Part shown: piece after piece, positions 1 to 8,820 of the stretch
Layout: every line of letters begins with the position of its first letter
Numbering within the stretch: the stretch's first letter is position 1
NCBI GenBank assembly: GCA_964422295.1
Contig: CAYRAM010000002.1
Coordinates: forward strand, 102,176 to 166,175
DNA: 64,000 nucleotides
Source: UBA12191 sp964422295
GTDB taxonomy: Bacteria; Planctomycetota; UBA8108; UBA1146
Direction: 5' to 3'
Notes under the pieces: generated by a model
Database searches by the model: none
Seen by the model: only the letters and a program-made list of their open reading frames with translations
Told to the model about the DNA's origin: nothing
Program-made: the position numbers and the translations under genes

Positions 1-114
1 GAAAGTGGATTGGCCCATGATTGAAGACAGGGGTGTCATCGCTCCAAGCATGAAAAGTACTGCGGCCGGAATCAGCTTCAGAAATTTCCTGTGGAATCCA
101 CTACTGATCTGCAA
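1..114 (-). CDS. 5' end of a probable exported protein, cut by the left edge
   Basis: Reading the minus strand from a TTG at 114 gives 38 codons open to the edge. They have the shape of a signal peptide: a basic stretch (HRKFLK), a hydrophobic core (LIPAAVLFMLGAMTPLSSI) and a plausible cleavage site after IMGQ. There is no ATG at the proposed start and no clear Shine-Dalgarno sequence. The frame also stays open upstream for at least 250 bases, so the start is uncertain. If real, the gene is divergent from the aconitase gene. Its function cannot be told from this fragment. Confidence 0.35.
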   Translation of the reverse strand, partial: MQISSGFHRKFLKLIPAAVLFMLGAMTPLSSIMGQSTF

Positions 115-393
115 TGGTTGCCGATCAGCAAGGGAGAAGTCACAGAAATCGCCTGAGTAAAGAGTCCTCAACACAACCACCTCATTTCCCACCACACGAT
201 CACACGATTCCCGGATCGGGCGAGCCGAGGCCGGTTCAGAAGGCGGGCATATTGTCAGCAAATCAACACACGGATTCACTCCCGGATTTACAGACCATGG
301 GATACTATCAATGCTTGTTGAATAGACAATCCGTGTAAGGATCGATGATACCCGCTCAGAGATACGTCTCAAGGGGGATGGAGGAGCCTCAGC
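115..393. other. Intergenic region before the aconitase gene
   Basis: No convincing gene is seen here. The small plus-strand reading frame at 114-338 has no ribosome binding site or recognisable sequence. The region should hold the aconitase promoter, but I could not pick out -35/-10 boxes. A strong ribosome binding site GGAGGAG at 380-386 sits 7 bases before the ATG at 394. Confidence 0.4.
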
Positions 394-2649
394 ATGATCG
401 AAATCAGCGCTATTCGTCAACTATACGAGAAGGCTGCCCAACGCCATGAAGAAGCGCGTCAAGTCCTCGGCAGGGGATTGACGCTCGCAGAGAAGATTCT
501 CTGCTCTCACTTGGAGATTTCTGGACAAGAGTTGAATTCGATTCCCATGCGCCGTGAGGATTATTGTGACCTGAGACCTGACAGGGTTGCCATGCAGGAT
601 GCCACAGCGCAGATGGCGATTCTCCAATTCATGCAAGCGGGCCTGGACCGTGTTCAGATCCCTTCCACGGTTCATTGTGATCACCTCATCCAGGCTCGCC
701 ATGAAGCCGAAGCCGATTTGGCTGTAGCTGAAGAGGTGAATGCAGAGGTGTACCGGTTTTTGAGAAGTTCCTCTGAAAAGTATGGGATTGGCTTCTGGAA
801 ACCGGGCTCAGGAATCATCCATCAAGTGGTTCTTGAAAACTACGCCTTCCCCGGTGGACTGATGATCGGTACGGATAGCCATACTCCCAATGCAGGTGGA
901 TTGGGAATGTTGGCGATCGGCGTAGGTGGGGCTGACGCTGTTGATGTCATGGCAGGCCTTCCTTGGAATGTTCGCTGGCCCGGTGCGATCGCAGTTCATC
1001 TAACAGGGGAGTTGAATGGCTGGACATCAGCCAAAGATGTCATTCTCAAAGTTGCGGGTGAATTGACCGTCAAGGGAGGCACCGGGGCCATCGTCGAATA
1101 CGTTGGGCCTGGTGCACGGTCCATTTCTTGCACCGGAAAAGCTACGATTACGAACATGGGTGCCGAGATCGGTGCAACCTGTTCCGTATTTCCCTTTGAC
1201 GACGCGATGGCCTCATACCTGGAGTCTACCGGACGACAGGAAATCGCAGCTTTGGCGCGAGATCACACCGATCTACTCGTTCCTGACGAAGGAGTAGAGG
1301 AACAAGTATCAGATTTCTATGACCAAGTCCTTGAGATCGATCTTGATTCACTGGAACCCCATGTGGTGGGTCCCCACTCTCCTGACAGGTCAAGACCTGT
1401 ATCGGAGTTGGGATCCGAGGCGCGTGAACACGATTGGCCCCTTGAGATTAGTGCTGCCTTGATCGGTTCCTGCACCAATTCTTCCTACGAAGACATGGAT
1501 CGCGCTTCTTCTGTAGCAGAAGAAGCGGTCAAAGCTGGCCTCAAGGCAAAGAGCCAATTTTTGGTCACCCCCGGATCCACCCAAGTTTTCAAAACAGTGG
1601 AGCGGGATGGGCAGGCTGAAATTTTCGAGAAGTTGGGTGGTACCGTTCTTGCCAATGCCTGCGGTCCTTGTATCGGTCAGTGGCAGCGTGATGACATGGA
1701 AAAGGGATCTTCAAACAGCATCGTCAGCTCATTCAACCGCAACTTTCCGGGTAGAAATGACGGAAATATCCAAACCCTGTCTTTCATCGCAAGTCCGGAC
1801 CTGGTCATTGCCTTCGCAATTGCAGGAACGCTCGATTTCAATCCATTGACCGATCGGGTGACCACTCCCGATGGGCTTGAGATCAAACTGCCGGTTCCCG
1901 AAGGAGACAGTCTTCCCGATCGGGGCTTCGTGACGGATACGGAAGGATTTGTCGCCCCCCCGGAGGATGGAAAAGCGGTTGTTGTCGAAGTCGCCTCAGG
2001 CAGCGAAAGATTGCAGTTATTGAAACCATTCTTGCCGAGAGAGTCTTCCCAATTGGTTGATATGCCGCTTCTCTTCAAGGCGAAGGGAAAGTGCACAACA
2101 GACCACATTTCTCCAGCGGGACCTTGGTTGCGATTTCGCGGACACCTCGAAAACATTTCTCAAAACATGTTTCTCGGCGCTGTGAACGCTTTTCATGACA
2201 GTCCTGGCTTGGGTTCCGATCCAGGGAGTGGTGCCAGTAAGCCTCTCTACGAGATTGCCGCATCGTATAAGGAATCGGGTCAATTCTGGGCTGTTGTTGG
2301 GGACGAAAACTATGGCGAAGGATCGAGTCGTGAACACGCTGCCATGTCACCCCGATTTATGGGTTGCGGTGTAGTCATAGTGCGATCTTTTGCCCGGATT
2401 CACGAGACCAATCTCAAAAAGCAGGGAATTTTGCCGCTTAGATTCAATGATCCTGCCGATTATGACAAGGTTCTCCAAGGTGACGTGATCACGATCGAAG
2501 GTCTGGATCAGCTTGCGCCTGGAAGCATCCTGACAGCGGTTTTCCGCCATCAGGATGGATCCGAGGACCGAGCCGAGTGCAGTCACACTTGCAGCGATAG
2601 TCAGGTCAAATGGTTTTGGGCGGGTGCAGCGTTGAATACCTTGTCTTGA
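394..2649 (+). CDS. acn: Aconitate hydratase, mitochondrial-type
   Basis: Cytoplasmic TCA-cycle enzyme interconverting citrate and isocitrate through cis-aconitate with a [4Fe-4S] cluster. The three cluster ligands are visible: C360 in GSCTNSS, and C423 and C426 in ANACGPCIGQ. Other family signatures are the substrate-site segments IGTDSHTPNAGGLG and KGKCTTDHISPAGPW, and the swivelling C-terminal domain with GDENYGEGSSREHAA. At 751 residues it matches the mitochondrial ACO2 type rather than the roughly 890-residue AcnA or AcnB. The ATG at 394 follows GGAGGAG with 7-base spacing. It stands alone on the plus strand. The next gene starts 89 bases later behind a small hairpin, so it is probably monocistronic. 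Nothing unusual is seen and the assignment is firm. Confidence 0.95.
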   Translation: MIEISAIRQLYEKAAQRHEEARQVLGRGLTLAEKILCSHLEISGQELNSIPMRREDYCDLRPDRVAMQDATAQMAILQFMQAGLDRVQIPSTVHCDHLIQARHEAEADLAVAEEVNAEVYRFLRSSSEKYGIGFWKPGSGIIHQVVLENYAFPGGLMIGTDSHTPNAGGLGMLAIGVGGADAVDVMAGLPWNVRWPGAIAVHLTGELNGWTSAKDVILKVAGELTVKGGTGAIVEYVGPGARSISCTGKATITNMGAEIGATCSVFPFDDAMASYLESTGRQEIAALARDHTDLLVPDEGVEEQVSDFYDQVLEIDLDSLEPHVVGPHSPDRSRPVSELGSEAREHDWPLEISAALIGSCTNSSYEDMDRASSVAEEAVKAGLKAKSQFLVTPGSTQVFKTVERDGQAEIFEKLGGTVLANACGPCIGQWQRDDMEKGSSNSIVSSFNRNFPGRNDGNIQTLSFIASPDLVIAFAIAGTLDFNPLTDRVTTPDGLEIKLPVPEGDSLPDRGFVTDTEGFVAPPEDGKAVVVEVASGSERLQLLKPFLPRESSQLVDMPLLFKAKGKCTTDHISPAGPWLRFRGHLENISQNMFLGAVNAFHDSPGLGSDPGSGASKPLYEIAASYKESGQFWAVVGDENYGEGSSREHAAMSPRFMGCGVVIVRSFARIHETNLKKQGILPLRFNDPADYDKVLQGDVITIEGLDQLAPGSILTAVFRHQDGSEDRAECSHTCSDSQVKWFWAGAALNTLS

Positions 2650-2697
2650 TTGCCGGATTCCTGAATTCGTGACGGTGGATTTTCGCTGTGGTGATAT

Positions 2698-2719
2698 CCT
2701 TGAGGGTATGCGCTCAAGG
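2698..2719 (+). promoter_or_regulatory. Small hairpin in the leader of the cohesin/dockerin-like gene
   Basis: Perfect 7-base inverted repeat CCTTGAG / CTCAAGG with an 8-base loop, between the aconitase stop and the next ribosome binding site (GGAGGAG, 2726-2732). No T-run follows, so it is not a classical terminator. It could limit translation of the next gene or attenuate read-through. The role is inferred only from position. Confidence 0.35.
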
Positions 2720-2738
2720 GAAGATGGAGGAGTTTCCT

Positions 2739-4565
2739 ATGTCTACTTCGATCCACCGAAACCATTGCTATTTGCTTTTCATTACCACGCTGATTCTGCT
2801 GAGTAGTACCGAATGGTCACAGGTGCATGGGCAACAGGTGGAAATGGAACTGTCTGTCTCCACGACGACCTTTGCGCCAGGGGAGACCTTTCAGGTGGGG
2901 CTTGCCGTGGATAATCCTTCAGGGTTGTCTGTCATGGGCCTTCAGCACGTAGTTTCTTGGGATTCGGACTTCCTTCAATTGACGAACATTCAACTTCCAG
3001 GTGAGTGGGAGGGGTCTCCGACTCCGGAAATCCTCGTTTGGAATGCACCTCAACCCACAGGAAGTGGCGGTGACCAAGGCTGTAGCAACTGGTGGGATGG
3101 AATTGGGATCGAGGCTTTGAGCTTGGGGCTGATACTTGCTGAGGCGATTTCGGATGGCACGATCCCATTGCTTGAAATGGAGTTTCGTGTCGTTGGAAAT
3201 GCGGTGAATGGAGATACCACCCTCTCGACCCCGGATCCTGATCTGACCTGTGGTTGGATCGGTTCCATCGTGACCGATCCTCAAGGATCAGTCCTTCCGA
3301 CCATCTCAGGAAGTTTGGAACTGTCGATCAGCGACGTTCCAAGACCAACCCAGTTGGTATGCGGAGAAGCAACGGAGACGGTGTTTCTGAGTTGGGAAGA
3401 ACCGGTGAGTTACTCTCAGGTTCGCATCACCCGCGACGATGTGTTGATTGCAGAGATCCCTGGTGGAATCCAGCAGTTTGAAGATGGGGATGCCGTCCTC
3501 GGAACAGAACGCAACTACAGATTACAAGGAGTGTTGTCAGGGGAAGAGTCTCCTGAAGTATCGTGCACCGTCATGATCGATGGCCTATTGGAGACCCCAG
3601 AAAATTTCGAGTGCGCAGAAAATGGCCCAGAAGTGCTTTTGACGTGGCAAAACCCGTTGCCTTATTCACAGATTGAAGTCCTCCGTCAGGGGACAGTTTT
3701 GGCAACCTTGCCTCCAACGACAACCAGTTTCACTGATGATCAACCGATCACCGGGATCAATCTGGAATACAGTCTGAGGTGTAGCCTAGCGGGAATTTCA
3801 GCAACCACTGACACCTGTGAGATTTTCCTGCAAATTCCTGAGGTTTTTTTCATTCGCGGTGACGTCAACAGTGATGGCGAGTTAAACCTCGTCGATCCGG
3901 TGACGACGCTGCAGTACCTGTTCGTTTCAGGAATTATGCCATGTGCTTCTGCTGCTGACTTCAACGATGATGGTCATCTTGACCTGTCTGATGGTGTGAA
4001 CTTGCTGGCATTCCTGTTTACAGGAGGAGAGAGTCCTGCTGCCCCTTTCCCACTTGCAGGATTTGATCCAACTCCAGACTCATTGGGCTGCGAAGTAGGC
4101 TGCGAAGACGCCACCTGTGGAGGGGGAAACCCGGGAGACGAATGCATCAGTGCCATCAGTGTCACTTTGGGAACAACCCCTTTTGATACGAGCCTGATGA
4201 CTGATTCTCCCGATGCGTACGACAACTTGGGTTGTGAATCCACCTTCTTGGGTGAAATGTACTCAGATATCTGGCTCGATTTCACGGCTCCTTCGACAGG
4301 TACTGCGACATTTTCACTCTGCACCGAAGAAGTGGAATTTGACACAGATCTGGTCATCTACAGCGGGTCCTGTGGACAGCTGTCTCAAGTAGCCTGTAAC
4401 GGCGATGGGGTCGATGAGCTGGGGCAAGCATGTCCATTCTTCACCTCCCGGATCAGTGATTTTCCGGTGACACAAGGTGACAATTTTCTCATCAGGGTTG
4501 GCGGTTTTGATTCCTTTGATCAGGGGGAATCGGGACCAGGAACGATAACCATCACCATCGACTGA
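2739..4565 (+). CDS. Exported protein with cohesin-like, FN3-like, dockerin-like and PPC-like parts
   Basis: The ATG at 2739 (MSTSIHRNHCY...) is preferred over an upstream ATG at 2688 because GGAGGAG lies 6 bases before it and the protein then begins directly with a signal peptide ending near VHGQQ. From about residue 30 to 170 there is a cohesin-like beta-sandwich pattern (FAPGETFQVGLAVDN, LQHVVSWDSDFL, LLEMEFRVVG). Two short FN3-like modules follow (PTQLVCGEATETVFLSWEEP; ENFECAENGPEVLLTW), then a two-loop dockerin-like EF-hand segment (RGDVNSDGELN, DFNDDGHLDLSDG) with the tail DPTPDSLGC. The C-terminal ~140 residues resemble a pre-peptidase C-terminal domain (ECISAISVTLGTTPFDTS, WLDFTAPSTGTATFSLC). 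Likely a cell-surface or secreted adhesive or scaffold protein; no catalytic motif is seen. Its 3' end overlaps the convergent phosphopantetheinyl transferase gene by 14 bases. Confidence 0.7.
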   Translation: MSTSIHRNHCYLLFITTLILLSSTEWSQVHGQQVEMELSVSTTTFAPGETFQVGLAVDNPSGLSVMGLQHVVSWDSDFLQLTNIQLPGEWEGSPTPEILVWNAPQPTGSGGDQGCSNWWDGIGIEALSLGLILAEAISDGTIPLLEMEFRVVGNAVNGDTTLSTPDPDLTCGWIGSIVTDPQGSVLPTISGSLELSISDVPRPTQLVCGEATETVFLSWEEPVSYSQVRITRDDVLIAEIPGGIQQFEDGDAVLGTERNYRLQGVLSGEESPEVSCTVMIDGLLETPENFECAENGPEVLLTWQNPLPYSQIEVLRQGTVLATLPPTTTSFTDDQPITGINLEYSLRCSLAGISATTDTCEIFLQIPEVFFIRGDVNSDGELNLVDPVTTLQYLFVSGIMPCASAADFNDDGHLDLSDGVNLLAFLFTGGESPAAPFPLAGFDPTPDSLGCEVGCEDATCGGGNPGDECISAISVTLGTTPFDTSLMTDSPDAYDNLGCESTFLGEMYSDIWLDFTAPSTGTATFSLCTEEVEFDTDLVIYSGSCGQLSQVACNGDGVDELGQACPFFTSRISDFPVTQGDNFLIRVGGFDSFDQGESGPGTITITID

Positions 4566-5274
4566 GTCCCATCTCTTCAGGATTCCTTGAAATGAAGGAT
4601 GCGCTCCTCCCTTGGTAAACGATGGCTGATCTCATCTCTCCAATCTCCACCGAGGCTTGGAATTGCCAATTGGCGTGACCGATTTCAGGAAGATCTGACC
4701 TGATCGCACCTTGGAGCACATCGGGGTTTGTCTCACCGGAAAATTGGCGAAGAGGCAGAGTCATTCCATCTCCTCGGGCTTTGACCATCGCTTCCTTCTG
4801 GACCCAGAGATGGAAGAAAGAGGTTCTTCGCTTTTCTTCAGAGACTTGCAACCATTGAATTTGCTCTTCGGGAGAGAAGCATCTTTGGGCAAGGTCCTCG
4901 ATCGGGGATTCTTCACGAATTCGTTCAAGATCTACACCAAGTGGAGAGTTATCAGAGATTGCCAAGAGAGCAAATTCACCACAGTGGCTCAAATTAAAAC
5001 CGAGAGGGGAATCACAATCCAATTGCGGTTTGCCATGTGCGCCAATTTTCAGCGGGACCTCTTTCGGATTGCAGTTGAGATAGGAAGCCAGAATCCAGCG
5101 CAGACCCAACCGGGACCGGGCTGCTCGCTGACCCAACTCCGGAAATATACCCTGATCAATTCTTGTGCGTTCATCCATGGCCAGATCACTCAGGTGATCC
5201 CGTGGTTCAGGTGGATTACCACCGAGGGAAAACCTCCATGTCTCTATGGGAATCGAAGACGAATCTACAGTCAT
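4552..5274 (-). CDS. pfaE: Sfp-type 4'-phosphopantetheinyl transferase (PfaE role)
   Basis: Transfers phosphopantetheine from CoA to the active serine of acyl carrier protein domains, here most likely the four ACPs of the PfaA protein in the same operon. Family motifs are in order: GKPQL (81-85), FNLSHCGE (93-100), the magnesium-binding GVDLE (113-117), and WVQKEAMVKARG with W157, K160, E161, K165 and G168. At 240 residues it is normal for the Sfp class. It is the last gene of the operon, and its ATG overlaps the oleD stop by 4 bases. The stop lies inside the 3' end of the convergent plus-strand gene. Specificity for the local ACPs is inferred from the operon. Confidence 0.9.
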   Translation of the reverse strand: MTVDSSSIPIETWRFSLGGNPPEPRDHLSDLAMDERTRIDQGIFPELGQRAARSRLGLRWILASYLNCNPKEVPLKIGAHGKPQLDCDSPLGFNLSHCGEFALLAISDNSPLGVDLERIREESPIEDLAQRCFSPEEQIQWLQVSEEKRRTSFFHLWVQKEAMVKARGDGMTLPLRQFSGETNPDVLQGAIRSDLPEIGHANWQFQASVEIGEMRSAIVYQGRSASFISRNPEEMGLSRW

Positions 5275-6275
5275 GATGAAACCATCTCTGTATTTCGGAG
5301 GGCATTCCTGAATCGCCGCATTCCCTCTTCAGTCGTCACATGTGGACTCCAACCGAGATCTTTCTTTGCTGCCGATAAATCAAACCAATGACTTGTCGAT
5401 TGTTGGTGGACCACAAAACGAGTTACCGGTGGTTCTCCACTGAAGAAGGGGGTTCGATACATCCCTTCAATCAACCATCCGGCAAATTTGGCCACCGCTG
5501 GCGAAAGCGACGGTTGGATACGAGGAATCCCTGCACAATCAAGAAACTGGTTGATCAAGTCTTCAGGGGGCATCGGTTCATCATTGGCGATGAAATATGC
5601 TTTTCCCCTGCAGGCGGGATTGGAATCCAGCTTCTCCAAAGCACTGATGTGGGCATCGACTGCGTTATCGATATAGCAAGCGTCGATTTTCATTCCCTGA
5701 CGGCGTACAAGTTTCAACTTTCCCTTGCGTGCCCTGTCGGTGATACGCGGATACAGATGCCGGTCGCCAGGCCCCCAAACCAAGTGGGGTCGCAGGGCGA
5801 TGGTTTTGAATTCAGATCCGTTTGCAGCCAGGACAGCGGCTTCAGCAATGGCTTTGGTCCTCGGGTAGTCCGCCAAATACTGAGCGGGATATGGCTCCGA
5901 TTCGTCGATGCCAATCTGGTCAGTTCCCGCGAAGACCACGCTGGGAGATGAGGTAAAGATCAGCTTATCGATGCCGTTCTGTTGGCACGCAGCGATCACG
6001 TTGTTTGTTCCTACCACATTGGTGCGATGAAACTCATCGGTGGGGCCAGAAATCGCGGCAAGAGCGGCGACGTGGAATACTGCATCGACGGACCGCATGG
6101 CTTCCACCAAAGGATCGAACTGATCGATGGCTCCTTTGTAGTGAGTTCCTCCCAGCGTCTCAAGATCGGGGTACTCACCCCTTTGATAAGTCACGATGTC
6201 GTGTCCCATTTCAATGAGACGTTTGGCAATCCTGCCACCGATGAAACCACCCGCTCCTGTGATCAAGCACTTCAT
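5271..6275 (-). CDS. oleD: OleD, NAD(P)H-dependent 2-alkyl-3-ketoalkanoate reductase
   Basis: Short-chain dehydrogenase/3-beta-HSD-type reductase. OleD reduces the 2-alkyl-3-keto acid made by OleA to the 2-alkyl-3-hydroxy acid. Seen in the sequence: the Rossmann nucleotide-binding loop GAGGFIG (7-13), the catalytic serine region FTSSPSVVF (107-115) and the YPRTK pair Y137/K141. The length of 334 residues is normal. Taken alone this could be any NAD-dependent epimerase or 3-beta-hydroxysteroid dehydrogenase. The OleD call rests on the contiguous oleA-oleB-oleC genes. Its ATG overlaps the oleC stop by 4 bases, and the next gene starts inside its own stop. Confidence 0.85.
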   Translation of the reverse strand: MKCLITGAGGFIGGRIAKRLIEMGHDIVTYQRGEYPDLETLGGTHYKGAIDQFDPLVEAMRSVDAVFHVAALAAISGPTDEFHRTNVVGTNNVIAACQQNGIDKLIFTSSPSVVFAGTDQIGIDESEPYPAQYLADYPRTKAIAEAAVLAANGSEFKTIALRPHLVWGPGDRHLYPRITDRARKGKLKLVRRQGMKIDACYIDNAVDAHISALEKLDSNPACRGKAYFIANDEPMPPEDLINQFLDCAGIPRIQPSLSPAVAKFAGWLIEGMYRTPFFSGEPPVTRFVVHQQSTSHWFDLSAAKKDLGWSPHVTTEEGMRRFRNALRNTEMVSS

Positions 6276-7915
6276 CCCAGGAACCTCCCGACTCGGGTGG
6301 CGAGAAGTTCTCGCTGGATTTTGGCGTTGTGGCGAATATCCACTGGGAATGGTCCAGTGAACACCACCGTATCAATGCAGTTCGTCGTGGGATTCTTCAT
6401 GGCGAGATCGAGAAGTTCTTTGCGGATCCGTTCCTGAGCGATGCTTGTCCCCGGAGCTGTTTCGACACACAGGATCGGTCGTTGTGCTTCGGGGGGGCCC
6501 ACTCCGACCAATGCAGTGCGAAACACGCCTGGATGTTCCTCAAAGATTCGTTCGCTTGCAACGGTGTCAATGGGGCCATCGACGGTAGTCACCCTTTGGC
6601 TGGCCCTGCCCCTGAACCAAATGAGTCCATCTTCATCCCGTGTGCCGACATCTCCGGTGCGGTGCCAGATTCTGTTGTGGGAATCGACAAACTTGTGCGA
6701 AGAGTTCGCAACTTCATCGAAGAGATAACTGCGACTCACGGGGGGGCCCGAAACCCAGATTTCACCGACCGAATCATGGTCAAGAGAATGGTCCTGTGGA
6801 TTGCCTCCGCATTCGACAATATGCAATTGCACCTCTGGTACCGGACGACCGAGGCATACGCCCTTGCCTGTGAGGGTTTGTTCACGGGTGTCGAGGATCT
6901 TCTGATGCCCTGTATGGCACAGGGGTAGCCCTTCGGTGGCACCGTAGGGAGTTTCGATGGAAGTCTCGGCAGAGACATATCTTGCCAATGTTGCAATGGC
7001 ATCGTGACGAGCGGGTGCTCCTGCACTGATGATTCTGCGGAGGCCTTCGATCTTTCGCTCGGAAGTTTGTAAAAATTGAGACAAAGTGTGCAACAGGGCG
7101 GGGGATGCAAACAGATTGGTGACGTTGTACCTGTCGATCAGATCGAGAATGTGTTGTGGATCTGCCTTGGCAGGTTGAGTGAAATCCATCACAGGCACCA
7201 CCGATGTCATTCCCATCGCCACCCCGAAGAGTCCGAAAAGCGGAAAGGTGGGGAGATCGACTTCACCTGCTTCCAGGCGATGACAGCGGGCGAGTGACTT
7301 GACCTGTGCTTCCAGTTGTCCGTGGTGGGCCATCGCTCCCTTGGCGGGACCCGTGCTGCCGGAGGTAAAGAGAACCGCTGCAAGTTCGTCCCGGCCAAGG
7401 ACCGGACCTTCATACGGAACCAGAGAAGGGCTCTTTTTGCGCAATTCTGTCAAGCGGTATGTTCCTGGTGGGAAGGGACCTCTGCCGACACCAAATCGAT
7501 GGCGAATCGTCTTTCGGCTCCAGCCCAGCATGACTCTGGCCCAATGGGCTTTCCTGACCCCAACAAAGGCTTCCGGCGCTGCGCGATCGAGACACGATTT
7601 CAATCCGGCTATACCAAGACCAGGATCGACGAGGATGGGTGGCGCACCGATACGCAATAGCGCGAAGGTGCATGCAAGAAACTCCCGTCCAGGTGGAACC
7701 ATCAGGACGGTACGCATTCCTCTGCGGATTCCGCGCATGATCAGCGCATGACAAGTTTGATCGACCAGTGCATCCAATTCCCTGAAAGTTCTCTCTTCGA
7801 CACGCTCCCTATGGAATTCTCGAACCGCAATCTGATGGGGATGAGTGCGTGCATGATGACGAAGGAGTCTGTCGACCCCGGACTGTGGTTGGGCAGTGGG
7901 GGTGATCACAGTCAA
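6272..7915 (-). CDS. oleC: OleC, AMP-forming beta-lactone synthetase
   Basis: Member of the acyl-adenylate superfamily. OleC activates the 2-alkyl-3-hydroxy acid with ATP and closes it to a beta-lactone. Adenylation motifs: the P-loop TSGSTGPAKG (184-193), YGATEG (324-329) and RTGD (419-422), with WFRGRASQRV after it. The C-terminal domain lacks the usual strong lysine motif of acyl-CoA ligases, ending in DIRHNAKIQRELLA with a candidate lysine. At 547 residues it is typical. It is not fused to OleB, unlike the OleBC fusions known in some bacteria. Four-base overlaps on both sides suggest coupled translation with OleB and OleD. Confidence 0.88.
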   Translation of the reverse strand: MTVITPTAQPQSGVDRLLRHHARTHPHQIAVREFHRERVEERTFRELDALVDQTCHALIMRGIRRGMRTVLMVPPGREFLACTFALLRIGAPPILVDPGLGIAGLKSCLDRAAPEAFVGVRKAHWARVMLGWSRKTIRHRFGVGRGPFPPGTYRLTELRKKSPSLVPYEGPVLGRDELAAVLFTSGSTGPAKGAMAHHGQLEAQVKSLARCHRLEAGEVDLPTFPLFGLFGVAMGMTSVVPVMDFTQPAKADPQHILDLIDRYNVTNLFASPALLHTLSQFLQTSERKIEGLRRIISAGAPARHDAIATLARYVSAETSIETPYGATEGLPLCHTGHQKILDTREQTLTGKGVCLGRPVPEVQLHIVECGGNPQDHSLDHDSVGEIWVSGPPVSRSYLFDEVANSSHKFVDSHNRIWHRTGDVGTRDEDGLIWFRGRASQRVTTVDGPIDTVASERIFEEHPGVFRTALVGVGPPEAQRPILCVETAPGTSIAQERIRKELLDLAMKNPTTNCIDTVVFTGPFPVDIRHNAKIQRELLATRVGRFLG

Positions 7916-8820
7916 ACCAGCCCTCCGCGAACCTGATGACAGTTTCTGAAATTGCGAATGATGGGGAGCAATTTATCTGGAAACTCGTCGAGCAAAAGGT
8001 GCCCGGCTTCGGCCCAACTGTAGACATCCGCCTCGGGCCACAAATTTTGCCAATGGCGCAAAAAGTCAGTGTTGAAAACAGGGTCCTTTTCACCCCAAAG
8101 GAGCAGTAAAGGGTGATCGCGCAAGCGATCGAGGTTCCTTTCCACTTCCTGCAGAGTTTCCCAGGAGGGATCTTCCGGTCCGACGGGGATATCTTGAACG
8201 AATCGATGGATCGCCAGGCGGTCTTTGTGATTTTGGTAAGGGAACCGGTATCCACTCAATTCTGACCGTGAAAGTTTTCTCGTTTTCACACCGACCATTA
8301 AAGTCCCGATAACAAATGCGTTGAGCCGGCGGATCAGCCACTCCCCAAACACTCCACGAGCAGGGGTAAGGATTGGCGGGAAGGACATCCCCGGCTGCAA
8401 GGGAAACGCAGCGGTATTGACGGCAATCAAGTGCTGAAAACGTTCTGGTTTTCGTCCTGCAACTCCAAATCCGATGGCCCCTCCCCAGTCATGGGAGAGA
8501 AGTGTCGCTCCTGAATCGATGCCCAAATGATCGAGTAATCTTTCCAGGTCAAGGATTCTGTCGGCGAGACGGTAACCGTACTCCGATTCACCAGGTTTGT
8601 CAGAGAGCCCGCAACCGATGTGATCAACGGCGATGACTCGATTCATGGTAGACAGGCCCCGAATGAGATTTCTGAAATGGAATGACCAGGTCGGATTGCC
8701 ATGAACGCAAATGATGGGGGTTCCTTCACCCTCATCGACATAGTTCATTCGAATCCCGTTTCCCCGATCCCATGAGTTTCCGGTGAAGGGATATTCCTCC
8801 TGGAAATTACGCTGTTTCAT
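7912..8820 (-). CDS. oleB: OleB, alpha/beta-hydrolase-fold beta-lactone decarboxylase
   Basis: Resembles haloalkane dehalogenases, the family OleB belongs to. OleB removes CO2 from the OleC beta-lactone to give the cis-olefin. With the ATG at 8820 (MKQRNFQEEY...) the protein has 302 residues, and the start overlaps the oleA stop by 4 bases exactly as at the other junctions. A start four codons upstream is possible. Seen: HGNPTWS with its oxyanion-region residues, the nucleophile D111 in SHDWGG, acidic D246 in LLWGEKDP and H274 in EAGHLLLDE. An automatic label of haloalkane dehalogenase would be misleading in this operon. Confidence 0.87.
   Translation of the reverse strand: MKQRNFQEEYPFTGNSWDRGNGIRMNYVDEGEGTPIICVHGNPTWSFHFRNLIRGLSTMNRVIAVDHIGCGLSDKPGESEYGYRLADRILDLERLLDHLGIDSGATLLSHDWGGAIGFGVAGRKPERFQHLIAVNTAAFPLQPGMSFPPILTPARGVFGEWLIRRLNAFVIGTLMVGVKTRKLSRSELSGYRFPYQNHKDRLAIHRFVQDIPVGPEDPSWETLQEVERNLDRLRDHPLLLLWGEKDPVFNTDFLRHWQNLWPEADVYSWAEAGHLLLDEFPDKLLPIIRNFRNCHQVRGGLV

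Noticed and set aside
114..338. 74-codon plus-strand frame before the aconitase gene
   Set aside because: No ribosome binding site, low-complexity polar sequence, and it overlaps the more plausible divergent signal-peptide start region.
4711..5951. Plus-strand open frames of 226 and 187 codons opposite the PPTase and oleD genes
   Set aside because: They lie wholly antisense to genes with intact family motifs, have no ribosome binding site and show no recognisable domain; shadow frames.
7912..8820. Label 'haloalkane dehalogenase' for the alpha/beta hydrolase
   Set aside because: The fold and nucleophile are shared, but it sits between oleA and oleC with overlapping starts, which fits OleB.
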